Below, one piece after another: positions 1 to 6,909 of a stretch of DNA of 8,854 bases. A model generated the notes under the pieces. That model did no database searches, was not told the DNA's origin, and was given only the letters and a program-made list of their open reading frames with translations. The DNA lies in the NCBI GenBank assembly GCA_023424355.1, contig JAFAEA010000106.1, positions 1-8,854 on the forward strand. Direction: 5' to 3'. A program made the position numbers and the translations under genes. Position 1 is the first letter of the stretch. Each line of letters opens with the position of its first letter. Source of the DNA: Chloroflexota bacterium. Its GTDB lineage: Bacteria; Chloroflexota; Chloroflexia; Thermomicrobiales; UBA6265.

Positions 1-28
1 GGCATTGATGATGTTTCCTTTACCGAAT

Positions 29-2092
29 CTACAGATGCGTATCGAACCAGCCAATTATGTGCGAAAGCCGTGCCTGGCGGCGACTCGGGGTGCCACTGCG
101 GCTGAGATCGTGGCTTTCACCTGGAATACGAACGAATCCAACCTCTTGCTCCAGATATTTCAGCGCCGTAAACATCTGCTCGGCCTGCTCAATTGGGCAA
201 CGGAGGTCTTGCTCGTTGTGCACAATCAGGAGTGGTGTGTTGATCTTGTCCACATAGCTTATAGGGCTGTGCTTCAGCAGCAGCTCGGCATCCTTCCACG
301 GCACACCACCGAACTCGAACTCGCCGAAGTTGACACCGATATCGCTGGTACCAAAGAACGAGTAGAAGTTGGAGACGCACCGCTGGGTGACTGCTGCCTT
401 GAACCGGTGATCGTGACTAATGATCCAGTTGGTCAGGTAGCCACCATACGATCCGCCAGTGACGCCGAGGCGATCGGTGTCGATCCATTCCACAGTATCG
501 ATGGCGGCTTCGAGAGCAGCGATCACATCTGGCATGTCCGATTCGCCCCAGTTGGCGCGGGTGCATGCGCAGAACTCTTCGCCATACCCGGCGGATCCAC
601 GCGGATTGCAGAACACCACGCCGTATCCACGGGCGCTCATCGCCTGCATTTCATGGAAGAAATCGTAGGAATACATGCCATGGGGTCCACCGTGAATCTG
701 CACGATTAGCGGATACTTCTCGCCATCCTTCATTTCCGCCGGTGGCAACAGCCAGGTCTGAATCTCCATGCCATCATGCGATTTCGCCGTGATATCGATC
801 GCATTCACCAGGCTGAGGTCTGTCAGTGTCTTGTCGTTTGCGTGACTGATCTGGATTTCATCACCACCATCCGCATTGCTCGCGAAGAGTTCCTTGGGAC
901 GATTGATGGTGCCCACGACGTAGGCGAGCCCTAAATCGGTCACTGCGAATCCACCGATGCGACGATTGCCGGTCGTCACCTGCTTGGGATTCACCGCTCG
1001 GCCAGTGACCCGGAAACGGAAGACATGTGTCGAACCCTGCTGCGATGCCAGCGCCAGAACCTCGTCATCGCTGATCCAGACGGGGCGAGCCTCGCTCCCG
1101 CCATGCACATCGCTCATGCCGTAATCGTTGACGCTGGTGTCCCACTTCTCGCTGTGATTCTTGAGTTTGCTTCCATCCGCATTTGCGGTGAACAGATTCA
1201 CGTTTCGCGTGTTGGCAGATGCGTCTTCGTGACCCAGCCAGGCGATACGGGATCCATCTGCGTTCCAGACGGGTGACCCAAACGAAACATCGTCGTTGCC
1301 AATTGTCTGCACATCGCCCCCGTTGGCAGGGACCAGAAGTATCTGCCGCGGACTGAGATAACGCTTGCGATCATCGCGACGATTGCCGGTGAAGGCGATC
1401 AGGTCTCCATTTGGTTGCCACTGGGGATCGCCGTCGTTCACATCGCCAGAGGTGAGTTGCTTCTGCTCTTTGGTCTCGATGTTGACAGTCCAGATGTGGC
1501 TGTAGCGTTCGCGATACCCGATGCCATCGAAGCGATAGCTGAGATCGCGAATGATGCGCTCGTCCGCGATACCGCCATTGGTCATTGGCGCAGTGTCGGC
1601 TTCGGGATCACTCTGGGCGCTGAAGGCGATGTGGAGATTATCTGAACTCCAACTACCGAGTGATGCTCCGTACGGGCGATTAGTAGCCTGCTGGGCTTCA
1701 CCGCCATCCAGCCGGATCACCCAAATTTGGTTCGGATGCTTGCCGGTTGACTTGGCCTCTTCGTTCTTTGCCGATTTCTTATCGTCCTTTCTCTCATCGT
1801 CATCAGCTTCCGGCTTCTCTGCCGAGATCGCCGGCGGACGATTCGAGGTGAAGGCGATCATCTTTCCATCGGGCGACCATCGCGGATTCGCATCCCGCCA
1901 GGTTCCACTGGTGAGCTTGCGGGCATTTGTGCCATCGGCGAGCGCCACCCAGATGGCGCTCGTGTAGATGTCCTTTTCCGCGTCAATATGGGTTTCTACC
2001 CAGGCGATCTGGTTTCCATGTGCTTGTGGATCGTGTACCTGCACCAGGCTATTCAAATCGTCGAGGGCGATGGTTTTGGGGGTCGTGCTCAT
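29..2092 (-). CDS. S9-family serine peptidase (prolyl oligopeptidase / acylaminoacyl-peptidase type)
   Basis: A complete 687-residue protein, the usual length for this family, that cleaves short peptides. No signal peptide or membrane segment is visible, so it probably acts in the cytoplasm. The N-terminal part (about residues 10-425) is a beta-propeller built from PD40/WD40-like strands, for example NPRWSPDGKMIAF near 69, DPQWQPNGDLIAF near 222 and SPVWNADGSRIAW near 274. The C-terminal part (about 430-687) is an alpha/beta hydrolase with HGGPH at 467-471, GGSYGGY at 546-552 (nucleophile Ser548), Asp629 in NEQDLRC and His661 in GESHD, giving a full catalytic triad. I start it at the ATG at 2092 rather than the GTG at 2098. 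An AGGAG sits 5 bases upstream of the ATG and overlaps the GTG. A highly charged Asp/Glu/Lys insert occupies residues 89-119. It is divergent from the polysaccharide operon and has no obvious functional link to it. Family assignment is very secure; substrate specificity is unknown. Confidence 0.97.
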   Translation of the reverse strand: MSTTPKTIALDDLNSLVQVHDPQAHGNQIAWVETHIDAEKDIYTSAIWVALADGTNARKLTSGTWRDANPRWSPDGKMIAFTSNRPPAISAEKPEADDDERKDDKKSAKNEEAKSTGKHPNQIWVIRLDGGEAQQATNRPYGASLGSWSSDNLHIAFSAQSDPEADTAPMTNGGIADERIIRDLSYRFDGIGYRERYSHIWTVNIETKEQKQLTSGDVNDGDPQWQPNGDLIAFTGNRRDDRKRYLSPRQILLVPANGGDVQTIGNDDVSFGSPVWNADGSRIAWLGHEDASANTRNVNLFTANADGSKLKNHSEKWDTSVNDYGMSDVHGGSEARPVWISDDEVLALASQQGSTHVFRFRVTGRAVNPKQVTTGNRRIGGFAVTDLGLAYVVGTINRPKELFASNADGGDEIQISHANDKTLTDLSLVNAIDITAKSHDGMEIQTWLLPPAEMKDGEKYPLIVQIHGGPHGMYSYDFFHEMQAMSARGYGVVFCNPRGSAGYGEEFCACTRANWGESDMPDVIAALEAAIDTVEWIDTDRLGVTGGSYGGYLTNWIISHDHRFKAAVTQRCVSNFYSFFGTSDIGVNFGEFEFGGVPWKDAELLLKHSPISYVDKINTPLLIVHNEQDLRCPIEQAEQMFTALKYLEQEVGFVRIPGESHDLSRSGTPSRRQARLSHIIGWFDTHL

Positions 2093-2097
2093 ACTCA

Positions 2098-2102
2098 CTC
2101 CT
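2098..2102 (-). promoter_or_regulatory. Shine-Dalgarno site that decides the start of the S9 peptidase
   Basis: Read on the minus strand this is AGGAG, five bases before the ATG at 2092. The alternative in-frame GTG at 2098 begins on the last base of this site, so it could not be served by it. This supports the shorter protein. Confidence 0.7.
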
Positions 2103-2131
2103 GCAAGGCAGTATTGCCGCGTGTTTCTGGC

Positions 2132-2160
2132 AGCATACGGCAGCTTCGAGAAGGGCTCAA
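2132..2160 (-). promoter_or_regulatory. Candidate sigma70-type promoter for the S9 peptidase
   Basis: On the minus strand, TTGAGC (2160-2155) is followed after exactly 17 bases by TATGCT (2137-2132). Each hexamer matches four of six consensus positions. Transcription would start near 2125, giving a leader of about 33 bases ahead of the ATG at 2092. Placement and spacing are good, but the hexamers are only moderate matches, and the window's organism may use different consensus sequences. Confidence 0.4.
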
Positions 2161-2175
2161 TGGTTCCTTTATACT
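2145..2175 (+). promoter_or_regulatory. Candidate promoter for the polysaccharide operon
   Basis: TATACT at 2170-2175 is a five-of-six match to a -10 box. The best -35 candidate is weak (TTCGAG at 2145-2150) and the spacing is long at 19 bases. Transcription would begin near 2182, giving a leader of about 50 bases before the GTG at 2232. The leader contains a small perfect inverted repeat, GCCCG-ACCG-CGGGC, at 2188-2201. The site overlaps the candidate promoter of the divergent peptidase gene. The weak -35 could mean that an activator is needed; that is inference. Confidence 0.35.
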
Positions 2176-2231
2176 CTCTGGAGCCATGCCCGACCGCGGG
2201 CCGTTGAGGTGCCTGAGAAAGTTGCCGATTA

Positions 2232-4028
2232 GTGAGACAGTATCCTCTTGATCCCGAAGAGGTTGATAACCACCAACCAGAACCACGACGCCGCGCAACA
2301 CCGGTAGGCTTTGCCGCAAGTGCCGCCTACAGTGTTGCCGCCGCTATCGTGTGGTTTCAGCAAATGCGTCGCAATCGACGAGATCTGGCCCATTTTCTGG
2401 AAGCAAGCGCCCTCATCCTGATTGCAATCAGCATGATTGGCGTTGCTGCATTCACAGATATGTATCTGCATCGTGGTGTGGAGAGCGGCTCTGTCATGCC
2501 GTACGTTCTCCAGCCCAGTGGTCGCGAACTATCGACAAATGTGGATATGCGGGGACTCACTCAGGAGCAAATCGAGAGTGTTGCCGGCACCCTCGAGGCG
2601 TCCGGTTACGGATTTGTGCGTCACGAAGTCAGTTGGGCCGAGGTCGAGGGGAGTGAAGGGCAGTTCGACTGGTCGACCTACGATGCGATCTTTAATACCT
2701 TGGCCGAACACAACATTGGCGTGATCGCGGTGATCGTCGATTCGCCAGAATGGACGTGGGCCGGGAACATGATTCCCAGCAACGATCAGCCTCCGGCCGA
2801 TCCGCAAATGCTGGCGCCATTTTCCAGAGAGCTCACAGCGCGCTACGTCAATTCGGTGAAGTTCGTGCAGTTGTGGCACATGCCGAACCTCGCCAGCCAA
2901 TGGGGTGGAGTGCCGGCCACCGGCGAGACCTTTGGGCCGTATCTCTCCGCGATGTTCTATGCAGCTCGCAGTGGCAACCCGGAGGTGCGGATCGTGTTGC
3001 CAGAAGCTGCCATGGAATCCGATGTTCCGGAGGGCATGGGCGATCTGGAGTTTCTCCAAAGCCTCTACAACTCCGGCACCAGAGACATCTTCGATATCGT
3101 GGCGATCCGATTAGACGGTGGGCAGTCCTCCCCAGATGATCGTAGCGTGGAGCCAGCTAAGGCGAATTTCTCCCGAGCAATCCTGTTTCGCGAACTGATG
3201 GTGGAGAACGACGACGGCGAATCACCGATCTGGGCGACATCCTTCGGCTGGAGTGCTGATGGCGAAGATGTATCGCGGGACCAGCAGGCGGAATATGTTG
3301 TCCGCGGCTTGCAGCGAGCGTGGAGCGAATGGCCATGGATGGGGTTGATGGTCAATTGGAAATTCACCACATTGCCAGGTGATCCGGAGGCATCGTATGC
3401 CACCGCGCCAGAGGGCCGATCGACGCCTTTGTTCCGACGTCTCAACGATCCTGGCCTCATCCAGCGCTCGGATATCGCCAATACCGGCTTTACGCCTATG
3501 GATGCGGATTCGCTAAAATACTCAGGCAACTGGGCGGATCAGCACCTGGAAGGTCGTACCTTCCGCACAACCGGTCAAACCGATGCCAGCGTCACCTTCG
3601 AATTCCAGGGAACAGGTCTCATTGCGTATATCAGGACCGGGCCTCAATCTGGTGATCTCAAGATCGAACTCGATGGCGAGGTGATCGATGGTGGAAGCGA
3701 TGGCAATTGGAGCTTCTACTATCAATACGGCACCGATGATTTGCCGCGCAGGCTCTTCTCCAATCTGGAGGATGAGATTCACGTTGTCACAATTACCCTC
3801 GCCGAGCCGGGACAGCTTACACTTGGCGGCATGGTTGTCGAGCGTCAGCCACCGTTTATCTGGCCGATCATCATGGTCACGGCTTCTGGTGCCCTTGTGC
3901 TGTTACTGGGGATGCGCTCGTTTATTTATCTTGTAGCAATTCGGGCCGGCCATCTCACACGGTGGGAGCAGGTAACCTCGCCAGAATTGCCCCGTATGCC
4001 TGATTGGAATCCGGAGCGGCAACGATGA
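2232..4028 (+). CDS. Membrane-anchored glycoside-hydrolase-like (clan GH-A barrel) protein, probably catalytically inactive
   Basis: A 598-residue protein and the first gene of the operon. The order is: a charged N-terminus; a clear membrane anchor at about 54-76 preceded by MRRNRRD; a TIM-barrel-like region at about 100-410; a beta-sandwich of galactose-binding-like appearance at about 425-540; a second membrane segment at about 542-570; and a basic tail. This predicts an outside-facing barrel held at both ends. Barrel signatures include GYGFVRHEVSW (125-135), FDWSTYD (145-151), SPEW (171-174) and a late NWKF strand (375-378). The expected catalytic positions are changed: WHMPN at 215-219 replaces the W-x-E-P-N motif (Met217 for Glu) and WATSFGW at 334-340 replaces W-x-T-E-F-G-W (Ser337 for Glu). 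The start is GTG, with a weak GAGAAAG ten bases upstream. ATG 2364 (residue 45) is an alternative that lacks a ribosome site. The fold class is likely; the ligand is unknown. It may bind the polymer made by its neighbours. Confidence 0.85.
   Translation: MRQYPLDPEEVDNHQPEPRRRATPVGFAASAAYSVAAAIVWFQQMRRNRRDLAHFLEASALILIAISMIGVAAFTDMYLHRGVESGSVMPYVLQPSGRELSTNVDMRGLTQEQIESVAGTLEASGYGFVRHEVSWAEVEGSEGQFDWSTYDAIFNTLAEHNIGVIAVIVDSPEWTWAGNMIPSNDQPPADPQMLAPFSRELTARYVNSVKFVQLWHMPNLASQWGGVPATGETFGPYLSAMFYAARSGNPEVRIVLPEAAMESDVPEGMGDLEFLQSLYNSGTRDIFDIVAIRLDGGQSSPDDRSVEPAKANFSRAILFRELMVENDDGESPIWATSFGWSADGEDVSRDQQAEYVVRGLQRAWSEWPWMGLMVNWKFTTLPGDPEASYATAPEGRSTPLFRRLNDPGLIQRSDIANTGFTPMDADSLKYSGNWADQHLEGRTFRTTGQTDASVTFEFQGTGLIAYIRTGPQSGDLKIELDGEVIDGGSDGNWSFYYQYGTDDLPRRLFSNLEDEIHVVTITLAEPGQLTLGGMVVERQPPFIWPIIMVTASGALVLLLGMRSFIYLVAIRAGHLTRWEQVTSPELPRMPDWNPERQR
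4013..4016 (+). promoter_or_regulatory. Shine-Dalgarno site deciding the start of the first O-antigen-ligase-like gene
   Basis: GGAG lies eight bases before the ATG at 4025, which overlaps the preceding stop codon as ATGA. A TTG at 4004 is in frame but lies upstream of this site, so the ATG is preferred. Confidence 0.7.
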
Positions 4029-5458
4029 CACTCGCCAACGAACGATTCCCCATGCTGGTCACCATTACATGCACGTTGTTGATGCTGGTGGTAGGCGTGC
4101 TTACCTGGTACGAGGTTGGCGCATCTCTGGTTGCGGGACTCGCATTGGTGATTGCGGCAGTAGCACTCAGTGCCGTTTCACCCGCAGCGGGCCTCGCCGG
4201 TGTTATCATGGCGTTGCCGACCATGCAGCATCTCAATCCGATGCCTCGTGGCGAGTTCACATTGGTCGAACTTGCGATCCTCACCAGCACGATCGGCATC
4301 GGCATCAATCTTCTTTTGGTATCACTCCGGTCCGGTTGGAAGCATCTGGCCGATCTGTTCACTCCCGCACAAGTCGTTGTGCCAGCACTCATGCTGGTGG
4401 CCGCCACGGCGGTCGCATTCCTCGCGATGGAAGATACAGGTCACCGATCTGAAGCGCTCCGGGAAATCCGCACCATAATCCTTGAACCCATCATGTTCCT
4501 GGTAACAGCCAGAATGGTGTTGCGTCGACCGATATATCGCAGTTGGGTTGGCACCGTTGTGATGCTCACGGGAGCGGCACTCGCCGGGTATGGCGTGCTG
4601 CAGATCGTGCTCGATCTCGGCGGGGTGCAATCCGGCGATATCACCCGCGCTACCGGACTATACACACATCCGAACAATATGGCGATCATGCTGGAGCGTT
4701 CCCTGCTCTTCACCGTTGGTGTCGGTATCATGCGTCCACGCTGGATCCCGGTTTGGCTCCTTGCAGGACTGCAAATGGCCGGATTGCTGGCCACCTTCTC
4801 CCGCGGTGCCCTCATTGGCGTAGTGGTGGGAATAGCGGTCGTGCTCGTATTTGTCGGAGCCTGGCGCTGGATGCTTGGCCTGACGGCTGCTGGTGTTGTA
4901 GTGGGTGTCATCGGGCTCCTTCTCTTCCCGGATCGCATTCTCGATGCAGGTGGCGATGGTACCGAACCCACCCGCTTCGCCATCTGGCGATCAGCGATCG
5001 AGATGATCAAGGCGCACCCCGTTTTTGGTGTGGGGCCGGATCAATTCCTTTATCACTACAACCGACGCTTCATGGAACCCATGGGGTGGCCAGAGAGGTA
5101 CACCAGCCATCCCCACAACATCATCCTGGACACCTGGTTGAGGTTGGGTGTGCTCGGATTGGCAACACTTGCTACCCTGGCGGCCGGCCTGGTGTGGTGG
5201 ATTCAGAAGAAGACGGCGCAAATCAAGCAGGATGCCTGGGCCATTGGCGCCATCGCGGCACTTTTCGGCGGATTCGTCCACTCGATGGTCGATAATGGGT
5301 TCTTCTTGCCGGATCTGGCGGTATTGAGCTGGTTCTTTGTCGTGGTGCTGATCACTGTTCCTGATTTCGGTACGGAGAAATCCGCGGCCGGAGTTGAGGA
5401 GCCCAAGCCGACTCCAACTCCCGATTCCACCTGGCCCACCTGGCAGACTCAGCCATGA
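4025..5458 (+). CDS. O-antigen ligase / polymerase family membrane protein (Wzy/WaaL-like), copy 1
   Basis: A 477-residue integral membrane protein with about eleven or twelve hydrophobic segments. Family members transfer or polymerise undecaprenyl-linked glycans on the outer face of the cytoplasmic membrane. Visible signatures are RATGLYTHPNN (208-218), FSRGALIG (258-265) and the large outside loop at about 302-366. That loop carries AIWRSAIEMIKAHPVFGVGPDQF at 319-341 and ends in SHPHN (361-365). His364 fits the conserved loop histidine of this family. A late VHSMVDNGFF motif sits at 418-427. The cytoplasmic or tail end is rich in Pro and Thr (459-477). The start ATG overlaps the previous stop by four bases (ATGA) and has GGAG eight bases upstream; a TTG start at 4004 is less likely. 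Family membership is firm. Whether it acts as polymerase, ligase to lipid, or ligase to protein cannot be told from sequence. Confidence 0.93.
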   Translation: MTLANERFPMLVTITCTLLMLVVGVLTWYEVGASLVAGLALVIAAVALSAVSPAAGLAGVIMALPTMQHLNPMPRGEFTLVELAILTSTIGIGINLLLVSLRSGWKHLADLFTPAQVVVPALMLVAATAVAFLAMEDTGHRSEALREIRTIILEPIMFLVTARMVLRRPIYRSWVGTVVMLTGAALAGYGVLQIVLDLGGVQSGDITRATGLYTHPNNMAIMLERSLLFTVGVGIMRPRWIPVWLLAGLQMAGLLATFSRGALIGVVVGIAVVLVFVGAWRWMLGLTAAGVVVGVIGLLLFPDRILDAGGDGTEPTRFAIWRSAIEMIKAHPVFGVGPDQFLYHYNRRFMEPMGWPERYTSHPHNIILDTWLRLGVLGLATLATLAAGLVWWIQKKTAQIKQDAWAIGAIAALFGGFVHSMVDNGFFLPDLAVLSWFFVVVLITVPDFGTEKSAAGVEEPKPTPTPDSTWPTWQTQP

Positions 5459-6909
5459 TCCTGGATCGTGTTGAGGGCCGCTCCACACTGATATTGGCGG
5501 CCGGAGCTCTGGGGACCACGCTGGTGGCGCTCGCCGGAGTTCATTGGATATTCACGGTCGCGGCACTTGGTGCCCTTGCGCTGCTATTCATGGTTCAGCC
5601 GAGTATCGGTGCGGCGCTGGTCGTTTTGAGCGTACCGGTGCAATCCACATTGGCCATGCCTTTTGTACGCGGGCAACTTACGTTTACCCAACTCGTATTG
5701 TTCGCGCTTATTGCTGGTTGGGGTGTGCTCATCTGGCGCAGACGGATCTGGCTGGATTCCGTTGTAGTTGGGTTCGTCCTCGTAATCGCTGCCTACGTTG
5801 TGAGTTTTATTGCCGTCGATGTGCCAGGGAACTGGTTTCAGGAAACCTATCGCTGGGCGGTCGCGGGTGTGTTTTATGTCATCTGTCGATCGGTAATTAC
5901 CAACAGGCAACACGTTCGCTGGTTGATCTGGGCCATGACAATTGGTGTGATGGGCGTATCAATCCATGCGCTCATTCAGTTGGTGTCGGATTCAACGCCC
6001 AGTCAGTTCATAGTTGGTGGTGCAGTACGTGTGTACTCCACCTTTGGTACTCCAAACACTCTCGCCGCCTATCTCGAAATGACACTACCGATGCTCCTTG
6101 CGTGCATCGCCATCGCCTGGTGGTCTGGAGCAACTTCGATGTTTACCAAATGGGAACTCATCTCATTTGCCATCGCTTCCGGGTTCGGTTTGCTCACTAT
6201 TGGCCTGACTCAATCCCGCGGTGGATGGATCGGCATCGCTGTTGGCTGTGTGGTCCTCTGGGTCAATATTCCGGGTCGATCAAAATGGATACTGGCGGGA
6301 GCGGCCGTGGTCGTCACCGTCGCGTTTCTTCTCACACCTCCAGGCCAATCCCAGGTGGAGCGTTTCGGCAAGTCGATCGTTGAAACAGAGCCAACATCGG
6401 GTCTTACTGTTGAATCCTCATACGATGTTGGCACGGGACGTGATTCCCTATGGAATGCGGCCATATCCATGATCGAGGAGAACCCGTTCACCGGCGTTGG
6501 AGCAGGGGAGTACGACGAGCAGTACCGCGAGTACACTCCCAGTTGGATCGATCGGTTCCCACGTGGTCAGGCACACAACGTGTGGCTGCAAATGGGAGCG
6601 CAGGCCGGTATTTGGGGTATTGCCGCCTTCGCGGTTTGGTACTTTGCCTCGGTCTGGAGTGTTCTAACCGCGCGACGGCGTGCTGCCTCATCCGCCGAGA
6701 AGTGGCTCATTACTGGTGTTATCGCGGTTTTTGCGGCGTATTCACTCCATAGTTTGGTAGATTATCTCAATGTATTGAGCATGGGCTTGCAGCTATCGGC
6801 AATCACCGCGATAGCCCTCAATCTTGCTCCAGAACCGCTCACGAGATATGAACCTGAATCCAAAACCTCTGCTGTCATTGCCAACCTGGAGCCGACGCCG
6901 TGTCCGTAG
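5455..6909 (+). CDS. O-antigen ligase / polymerase family membrane protein (Wzy/WaaL-like), copy 2
   Basis: A 484-residue polytopic protein, collinear with the preceding gene and nearly the same length. Matching landmarks are STFGTPNTLAAYLEM (195-209), TQSRGGWIG (252-260), SLWNAAISMIEENPFTGVGA (331-350), GQAHNVWLQMGAQAG (371-385, His374 in the outside loop) and SLHSLVDY (430-437). The HPN of copy 1 (215-217) is TPN here (199-201), and the loop HPHN becomes QAHN, so the two copies have diverged and probably have different acceptors or linkages. The outside loop at about 294-372 is longer and acidic. The ATG overlaps the previous stop by four bases (ATGA). No strong ribosome site is visible, so it likely depends on translational coupling. 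The two genes look like an old tandem duplication rather than a recent one. Confidence 0.93.
   Translation: MILDRVEGRSTLILAAGALGTTLVALAGVHWIFTVAALGALALLFMVQPSIGAALVVLSVPVQSTLAMPFVRGQLTFTQLVLFALIAGWGVLIWRRRIWLDSVVVGFVLVIAAYVVSFIAVDVPGNWFQETYRWAVAGVFYVICRSVITNRQHVRWLIWAMTIGVMGVSIHALIQLVSDSTPSQFIVGGAVRVYSTFGTPNTLAAYLEMTLPMLLACIAIAWWSGATSMFTKWELISFAIASGFGLLTIGLTQSRGGWIGIAVGCVVLWVNIPGRSKWILAGAAVVVTVAFLLTPPGQSQVERFGKSIVETEPTSGLTVESSYDVGTGRDSLWNAAISMIEENPFTGVGAGEYDEQYREYTPSWIDRFPRGQAHNVWLQMGAQAGIWGIAAFAVWYFASVWSVLTARRRAASSAEKWLITGVIAVFAAYSLHSLVDYLNVLSMGLQLSAITAIALNLAPEPLTRYEPESKTSAVIANLEPTPCP

Noticed and set aside
5..709. Plus-strand open frame of 234 codons at the left end
   Set aside because: It lies fully antisense to the catalytic domain of the S9 peptidase, whose triad motifs are intact, and its translation shows no recognisable domain.
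2188..2201. Inverted repeat GCCCG-ACCG-CGGGC as an intrinsic terminator
   Set aside because: The stem is only five pairs, there is no T-run on either strand after it, and it lies upstream of the operon start.
2208..2275. Possible TPP riboswitch in the operon leader, because of a CTGAGA-like piece (GCCTGAGAAAG)
   Set aside because: The rest of the conserved thi-box core is missing, no expression platform is visible, and the downstream genes have no link to thiamine.
2529..3059. 176-codon minus-strand open frame within the barrel gene
   Set aside because: It is antisense to a gene with clear domain motifs, and its translation has no recognisable features.
5544..6383. 279-codon open frame inside the second polymerase gene in another plus frame
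   Set aside because: It is rich in Cys, Arg, His and Trp with no membrane pattern, as expected for an out-of-frame shadow of a GC-rich membrane protein gene.
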